Positions 15,954 through 19,597 of a stretch of DNA of 19,597 bases are shown in pieces; the stretch's first letter is position 1, and each line of letters starts with the position of its first letter. The notes below the pieces were generated by a model that saw nothing but the letters and a program-made list of their open reading frames with translations, had not been told where the DNA came from and did no database searches. The position numbers and the translations under genes were made by a program. Source of the stretch: an uncultured Mucispirillum sp. (GTDB lineage: Bacteria > Chrysiogenota > Deferribacteres > Deferribacterales > Mucispirillaceae); the NCBI GenBank assembly GCA_945929285.1, contig CAMEOC010000001.1, positions 1-19,597 on the forward strand. Direction: 5' to 3'.

Positions 15954-15982
15954 TTTTCATGTAATATAATTTAAGGTATAAT
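15954..15982 (+). promoter_or_regulatory. Candidate sigma-70 promoter directly before rlpA
   Basis: TTTTCA (15954-15959) and a perfect TATAAT (15977-15982) are 17 bp apart in the 35-bp gap after the phosphodiesterase gene. The expected start, 6-7 nt beyond the -10 box, falls on the rlpA ATG (15989). The TAAGG at 15972-15976 would then be outside the mRNA and is in any case rather far (12 nt) from the ATG. TATAAT at 15965-15970 is an alternative -10. Confidence 0.4.
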
Positions 15983-15988
15983 ACAATA

Positions 15989-16936
15989 ATGAAGAAAACA
16001 TATACATTTATACTATTCATTTTTATTGCTACCCTGCAGGGCTGTGGTAGTTTTTCAGAAGTTTCAGTTAAAAGTTATGAAGATTATTTTCCAGATGAAG
16101 CCACATCTAATTATCAGCTTTCTCAAGGTGACAGAAGTTACCAGGTTTATAATTCAGATGAATATGCAAAAAACTATGAAAATAATGGCGGTGTAAGCCA
16201 AGGTGGTAAAGAATATTCTGATGATGGTTTTTTCCAAGAAGCACCTGTGGAAATAAATGCAGCAGTTTCTTCCACTGGAAAATGTAAAGCTGTTGCAGCC
16301 CCTGGACCTAAAAAAATAGGCAAGCCTTATAAAATAAACGGTGTAACATATTACCCAATGGAAAGTGCAGATGGTTACAGCGAAGTAGGTATTGCTTCCT
16401 GGTATGGCCCTGGTTTTCATGGAAAATTAACAGCCAATGGCGAGCGGTATAACCAAAAAGCCATGACAGCAGCCCATAAAACATTACCACTTCCCACACT
16501 GGTGAAAGTAGAAAATCTTGAAAACGGCAAAAGTATAGTAGTAAGGGTAAACGATAGAGGCCCATACTCTAAAGGTAGAATAATAGATTTAACAGAAACA
16601 GGTGCAAGAAGATTAGGTATGATAGATAAAGGCACAGCAAAAGTACGGGTATCTGTATTATCAGAAGACCCAGACTGTTATGTTAGCCATGGGCAGGCAG
16701 TAAATATAGATAGTGGCAATTTTGCAGTGCAGATAGGTGCTTTTTCTGTGGAAGAAAATGCAAAAAGAATGGCATCTAAATTTGGAAACAGGGCAGTTAT
16801 TTCAAAAGGCTATGCAAAAGGTGTTGAATGGAGCAGGGTTTGGGTAACAGGCTATTCTTCAAAAGAACAGGCAGAAAATGCAGTAAATACAGAATTATAT
16901 GAATACAGCGGTGCTTTTGTAGTGCGTTATAAATAA
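15989..16936 (+). CDS. rlpA: RlpA-like lipoprotein, septal lytic transglycosylase with SPOR domain
   Basis: The 315-residue protein starts with a lipoprotein signal ending in the lipobox LQGC (C19), followed by GS, so outer-membrane sorting is likely. Residues 20-130 are a variable linker. A double-psi beta-barrel follows from about 130 (VGIASWYGPGFHGKLTANG) and keeps E152, H163 and D189. Their spacing (11 and 26) equals that of the catalytic E120/H131/D157 of Pseudomonas aeruginosa RlpA, so the enzyme should cleave glycan strands lacking stem peptides. Residues about 240-315 form a SPOR domain (FAVQIGAFSVEENAKRMASKF) that targets denuded septal peptidoglycan. A candidate promoter lies directly upstream. 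argB follows after 13 bp. Confidence 0.95.
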   Translation: MKKTYTFILFIFIATLQGCGSFSEVSVKSYEDYFPDEATSNYQLSQGDRSYQVYNSDEYAKNYENNGGVSQGGKEYSDDGFFQEAPVEINAAVSSTGKCKAVAAPGPKKIGKPYKINGVTYYPMESADGYSEVGIASWYGPGFHGKLTANGERYNQKAMTAAHKTLPLPTLVKVENLENGKSIVVRVNDRGPYSKGRIIDLTETGARRLGMIDKGTAKVRVSVLSEDPDCYVSHGQAVNIDSGNFAVQIGAFSVEENAKRMASKFGNRAVISKGYAKGVEWSRVWVTGYSSKEQAENAVNTELYEYSGAFVVRYK

Positions 16937-16949
16937 AAAAGGTGATAAA

Positions 16950-17825
16950 ATGAAAGATGTAATAGAAAAGGCTTCCATATTAATAGAATCCCTGCCTTAT
17001 ATTAAAAAATTTGCAGGTAAAACATTTGTAATAAAATACGGCGGCCATGCCATGGAAAATGATGAGCTAAAATACAGCTTTGCTCAAGATATTACACTGC
17101 TTAAATATGTTGGCATAAACCCTGTAATAGTTCACGGTGGTGGTCCGCAAATTGGCTCATTTTTAAAAAGGCTTGATATTCAAAGCGAGTTTATTTCAGG
17201 TATGCGGGTAACAGATGCTGCCAGTATGGAAATAGTGGAGATGACTTTAGCAGGCAAAATTAATAAAGAAATAGTAAGCCTTATAAATAAAGCAGGTGGC
17301 AGTGCTGTTGGTTTTTCCGGCAGAGATGGCAACTTAATAAAAGCAAAAAAATTGTATGTTGATGCAGCAGATGAAAAGGGAGTTTTACAGCGTATTGATA
17401 TTGGTTTAGTAGGTGAAGTAGAATCAGTTAATACAAAAATCATAGAAAATGTAATGGGTAATTTTATACCAGTTATAGCCCCAGTAGGAATAAGTGAAAA
17501 CTATGAGCCATATAATATTAATGCAGATTTAGCAGCAGGAAGCATTGCTTCAGCATTAAAGGCAGAAAAACTTATGCTTTTAACAGATGTAGATGGGGTA
17601 AAAGATAAGGCAGGAAACAGAATATCTACTATCCGCCCAGAAGATGCAGAAAGTATGAAAAAAGACGGCACATTAACAGGTGGCATGATACCAAAAATAG
17701 ACTGTGCAGTGGATGCAGTAAAAGCAGGGGTAAGCAAAGCCCATATAATAGATGGCAGAATAAAACATTCTATACTGCTTGAAATATTTACAGATTCAGG
17801 TATAGGAACACAAGTGCTGCAATGA
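16950..17825 (+). CDS. argB: Acetylglutamate kinase (ArgB)
   Basis: The 291-residue amino-acid kinase phosphorylates N-acetylglutamate, the second step of arginine synthesis. Typical stretches are FVIKYGGHAM (K29 in the phosphate-binding loop), VIVHGGGPQIG, GMRVTD, NINADLAAGSIA, LLTDVDGV and LTGGMIPKI. An N-terminal helix of about 20 residues before the core (EKASILIESLPYIKKFAGK) is like that of the hexameric, arginine-inhibited enzymes of Thermotoga and Pseudomonas, so feedback inhibition is expected by inference. AAAGGTGAT before ATG is a strong Shine-Dalgarno. The gene overlaps pcm by 4 bp (ATGA). No other arginine gene is present. Confidence 0.97.
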   Translation: MKDVIEKASILIESLPYIKKFAGKTFVIKYGGHAMENDELKYSFAQDITLLKYVGINPVIVHGGGPQIGSFLKRLDIQSEFISGMRVTDAASMEIVEMTLAGKINKEIVSLINKAGGSAVGFSGRDGNLIKAKKLYVDAADEKGVLQRIDIGLVGEVESVNTKIIENVMGNFIPVIAPVGISENYEPYNINADLAAGSIASALKAEKLMLLTDVDGVKDKAGNRISTIRPEDAESMKKDGTLTGGMIPKIDCAVDAVKAGVSKAHIIDGRIKHSILLEIFTDSGIGTQVLQ

Positions 17826-18433
17826 TTATAAAAACACCGAAACATTTTTTAGAAGATATAGTAGCCCCAGCCTGTGAAAGTGATAAAGACATAATACAGG
17901 CTTTTACAGATATACCAAGGGTATTATTTGTAGATGAGGGCATGAAGCAAAAAGCATATGAAGATAAGGCACTGCCTATTGGTATGGGGCAGACTATATC
18001 TCAAGTTACCACTGTTGCCACAATGCTTAAAATGTTAGAGCTTAAAAAAAGTGATAATATATTAGAGATAGGCTCAGGCAGTGGGTTTGTAACAGCATTA
18101 TTATCTCGCCTAACAAACCATGTATATGCCATAGAGCTTTTACCAAAACTAATGGAAAAAGCCCGCACCACTATAAAATCACTTCGCATTACAAATGTAA
18201 GTTTAAAGGTAGATGATGGCGGCAAAGGCTGGCAGGAACACGGTCCATATGATAAAATAATAGCTTCAGCTGGGGCTAAAAAATTACCACAAAGCTTAGT
18301 AGAGCAGTTAAAAGAAGGGGGCATATTAGTTCTGCCACTAAACAATAACTTAATGAAGTATAAAAAAGAGCAGGGGCGGTTAATAGAAGAAAAAGGAAAA
18401 CCCTGCCAGTTTGTAGATTTTGTAGGAAGCTAG
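17822..18433 (+). CDS. pcm: Protein-L-isoaspartate O-methyltransferase (Pcm)
   Basis: The 203-residue SAM-dependent enzyme methylates isoaspartyl residues in damaged proteins so they can revert to aspartate. Seen are IPRVLFVDEG (31-40), YEDKALPIGMGQTISQVTTVATM (the family substrate region, QTIS at 57-60) and SAM motif I ILEIGSGSGFVTALL (80-94). Next are VYAIELLP, the post-motif II segment with GPYDKIIASAGAKKLP, and GGILVLPL. The length is close to the usual 205-215. The start is within argB (ATGA overlap), so the protein is probably made from the argB message. pcm is the last gene before the flgI control region. Confidence 0.95.
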   Translation: MIIKTPKHFLEDIVAPACESDKDIIQAFTDIPRVLFVDEGMKQKAYEDKALPIGMGQTISQVTTVATMLKMLELKKSDNILEIGSGSGFVTALLSRLTNHVYAIELLPKLMEKARTTIKSLRITNVSLKVDDGGKGWQEHGPYDKIIASAGAKKLPQSLVEQLKEGGILVLPLNNNLMKYKKEQGRLIEEKGKPCQFVDFVGS

Positions 18434-18450
18434 GAAATATTATTATTTCC
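18433..18450 (+). terminator. Weak hairpin at the pcm stop codon
   Basis: GGAAATA (18433-18439) and TATTTCC (18444-18450) give a 7-bp stem with a 4-nt loop beginning at the last base of the pcm stop codon. It is AT-rich and followed by CCCACAAATA, not a T run, so Rho-independent termination is doubtful. Confidence 0.3.
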
Positions 18451-18471
18451 CCCACAAATATAATATAACAT

Positions 18472-18501
18472 AAACAATAAAATACCAAACAATAAAATAC
18501 C
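18472..18501 (+). repeat. Perfect 15-bp tandem direct repeat upstream of flgI
   Basis: AAACAATAAAATACC occurs twice without a gap (18472-18486 and 18487-18501). It lies about 115-145 bp before the start expected from the sigma-54 promoter, the usual place for enhancer-binding activator sites. Use as an activator site is inference; the AT-rich setting makes a chance duplication possible. The rest of the 213-bp gap (18434-18646) holds no gene. Confidence 0.75.
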
Positions 18502-18591
18502 TTAAATATTTCTTTAAAAAAGCTATAAATTTATCCTTTTTGGCATATAAAATGCAATATAAATAAATTATAAAAAGTATATGGCATATTT

Positions 18592-18607
18592 TGGCACAGA
18601 GTTTGCT
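18592..18607 (+). promoter_or_regulatory. Sigma-54 (RpoN) promoter of flgI
   Basis: TGGCACA-GAGT-TTGCT matches the -24/-12 consensus TGGCACR-N4-TTGCW at every defined position, with GG (18593-18594) and GC (18605-18606) exactly 12 bp apart. Transcription should start near 18618, giving a leader of about 29 nt before ATG 18647, which includes GGAG at 18634-18637. Sigma-54 control of mid-class flagellar genes is established in several phyla, so the position fits. Confidence 0.88.
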
Positions 18608-18646
18608 AGAAAAAGATTGTGAATAATTGTTGTGGAGAAGAAGGAT

Positions 18647-19597
18647 ATGAAAAAGTTAATTTTAACTGTAATGGCGGTTATGGTTTTATTAACAGCAGGA
18701 AATGTTTCAGCAGCTGTTAAAATCCGTGACTTAGCAGATGTTCAAGGTATTAGGGATAACCAGCTTTTTGGTTATGGTTTAGTAGTGGGCTTAAATGGCT
18801 CAGGGGACAAACAGCAGACAGAGTTTACCGTGCAATCTCTTGTAAATATGCTTGATAGAATGGGTATTACTGTTCCGCAGGGCGATGTAAAAGTGAAAAA
18901 TGTGGCAGCGGTTATGGTTACAGCAAAACTTCCAGCATTTGCAAAAGCAGGTAATAGAATAGATGTAACAGTATCATCTGTGGGTGATGCTAAAAGTTTA
19001 GAAGGCGGCACACTTTTACTTACTCCATTAACTGGTGCAAACGGCCAGGTATATGCAGTGGCACAGGGTCCTTTATCAGTTGGTGGTATGAATGTTAATG
19101 CAGGTGGAGCAAATGTTACAAAAAACCACCCAACAGTAGGGGTTATTCCAAACGGGGCAACAGTTGAAAAAGAGATTCCTTTTGCTCTTGATACAAATTA
19201 TTTTGATTTATCATTTAATTCTTTAGGTATAGCAGATATAGTTCAAGCAAAATCAGCAATTAACAGCTTTATTGGCACACCAATTGCTACTATAACTTCA
19301 CCTACCAGTATAAGAGTAGATATTCCAGGTGAGTTTAAAAATAGTTATTACGACTTTTTAAGCAGTCTTTTAAATATTGAAATTCAGCCTGAAACATTTG
19401 CAAGGGTAGTGGTAGATGAAAGAACTGGCACAATAGTTATGGGTTCAGATGTAAGGATAAGCACAGTGGCAGTAGCTCACGGCAACTTAACTATAACTAT
19501 TACAAACCAAGTAGATGTTAGCCAGCCTGCACCTTTTAGTGATGGGGAAACAGTGGTAACAAATAACCCAGAAATAACAGTGGCAGAAGAAAAAACT
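18647..19597 (+). CDS. flgI: Flagellar P-ring protein FlgI, 3' end outside window
   Basis: The frame opens at ATG 18647 and stays open to the last base, giving 317 residues of a protein usually about 365-370 long; the missing part is simply beyond the window. Residues 1-22 are a cleavable signal peptide ending NVSA, with mature AVKIRDLADVQGIRDNQL being the standard FlgI beginning. Family stretches are GYGLVVGLNGSGD, TVQSLVNMLDRMGI, NVAAVMVTAKLP, GNRIDVTVSSVGDAKSLEGG, LLLTPLTGANGQVYAVAQG, VARV-type VVVDERTGTIVMGSDVRIS and VAVAHGNLTITIT. FlgI forms the periplasmic bushing around the flagellar rod in diderms. Shine-Dalgarno GGAG (18634-18637) is 9 nt from ATG. A sigma-54 promoter lies upstream, so it starts a flagellar transcription unit. 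Confidence 0.97.
   Translation, partial: MKKLILTVMAVMVLLTAGNVSAAVKIRDLADVQGIRDNQLFGYGLVVGLNGSGDKQQTEFTVQSLVNMLDRMGITVPQGDVKVKNVAAVMVTAKLPAFAKAGNRIDVTVSSVGDAKSLEGGTLLLTPLTGANGQVYAVAQGPLSVGGMNVNAGGANVTKNHPTVGVIPNGATVEKEIPFALDTNYFDLSFNSLGIADIVQAKSAINSFIGTPIATITSPTSIRVDIPGEFKNSYYDFLSSLLNIEIQPETFARVVVDERTGTIVMGSDVRISTVAVAHGNLTITITNQVDVSQPAPFSDGETVVTNNPEITVAEEKT
19273..19288 (+). promoter_or_regulatory. Second perfect sigma-54 consensus match, inside flgI
   Basis: TGGCACA-CCAA-TTGCT again fits TGGCACR-N4-TTGCW at every defined position, with GG and GC 12 bp apart. It encodes GTPIA within FlgI. It could drive genes downstream of flgI or be a cryptic binding site; coding constraint alone does not obviously demand it. 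Confidence 0.45.

Noticed and set aside
16154..16635. Minus-strand open frames over rlpA
   Set aside because: They lie fully opposite a strongly supported gene and show no recognisable protein family.
18582..18597. Third TGGCAT element near the flgI promoter as a sigma-54 site
   Set aside because: The GG-to-GC distance does not fit 12 bp when the site is read from 18582.
1..19597. Possible CRISPR array, tRNA gene, insertion sequence or prophage segment
   Set aside because: No regularly spaced long repeats, cloverleaf-like segments, transposase or phage genes were seen; almost all of the sequence is explained by housekeeping genes.

Overview
The window is an AT-rich, densely packed stretch of bacterial chromosome carrying mostly housekeeping genes. 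The cell is a flagellated diderm: it has a P-ring protein (FlgI), an outer-membrane-type lipoprotein with a SPOR domain (RlpA), a perfect sigma-54 promoter and RNase J. AT-rich codons with many AUA Ile codons, together with this gene set, fit a low-GC Deferribacterota relative (Mucispirillum-like). Campylobacterota would be the main alternative. This assignment is inference and no marker gene proves it. No tRNA, rRNA, CRISPR array, insertion sequence or prophage gene was seen.

Layout. (1) Positions 1-12697, plus strand: one long series of closely spaced or overlapping genes. The order is the 3' end of threonine synthase, queA, a large receiver-domain protein with a huge acidic region, purM, purN, an M16-peptidase-like membrane-anchored protein, ispF, RNase J (rnj), uppP, ftsK and a small tautomerase-fold-like protein. 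The only real gap (127 bp) is before the receiver protein, where a promoter is possible. (2) Positions 12714-15439, minus strand: a four-gene operon read cca, FAH-family hydrolase, YkgJ-like cysteine-cluster protein, coaE. It converges on the first block at a probable bidirectional terminator. (3) Positions 15468-18433, plus strand: a YfcE-type phosphodiesterase, rlpA, argB and pcm. The first two have promoter-like sequences placed so close to the start codon that leaderless mRNAs are possible. (4) Positions 18434-19597: a 213-bp control region with a 15-bp tandem repeat and a consensus sigma-54 promoter, followed by flgI, which runs off the window end.

How the genes relate. Several serve the envelope and division (uppP, ftsK, rlpA, ispF for isoprenoid precursors). 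Others serve nucleotide, amino-acid and cofactor synthesis (purM, purN, thrC, argB, coaE) and RNA maturation or turnover (queA, cca, rnj). The items most worth following up are: the 865-residue receiver/acidic-region protein with a PopZ-like C-terminal tail and an in-frame A13 tract; a tautomerase-like protein that lacks the catalytic N-terminal proline; a solitary M16 homologue without the zinc motif; and the flgI control region, plus a second perfect sigma-54 match inside flgI.
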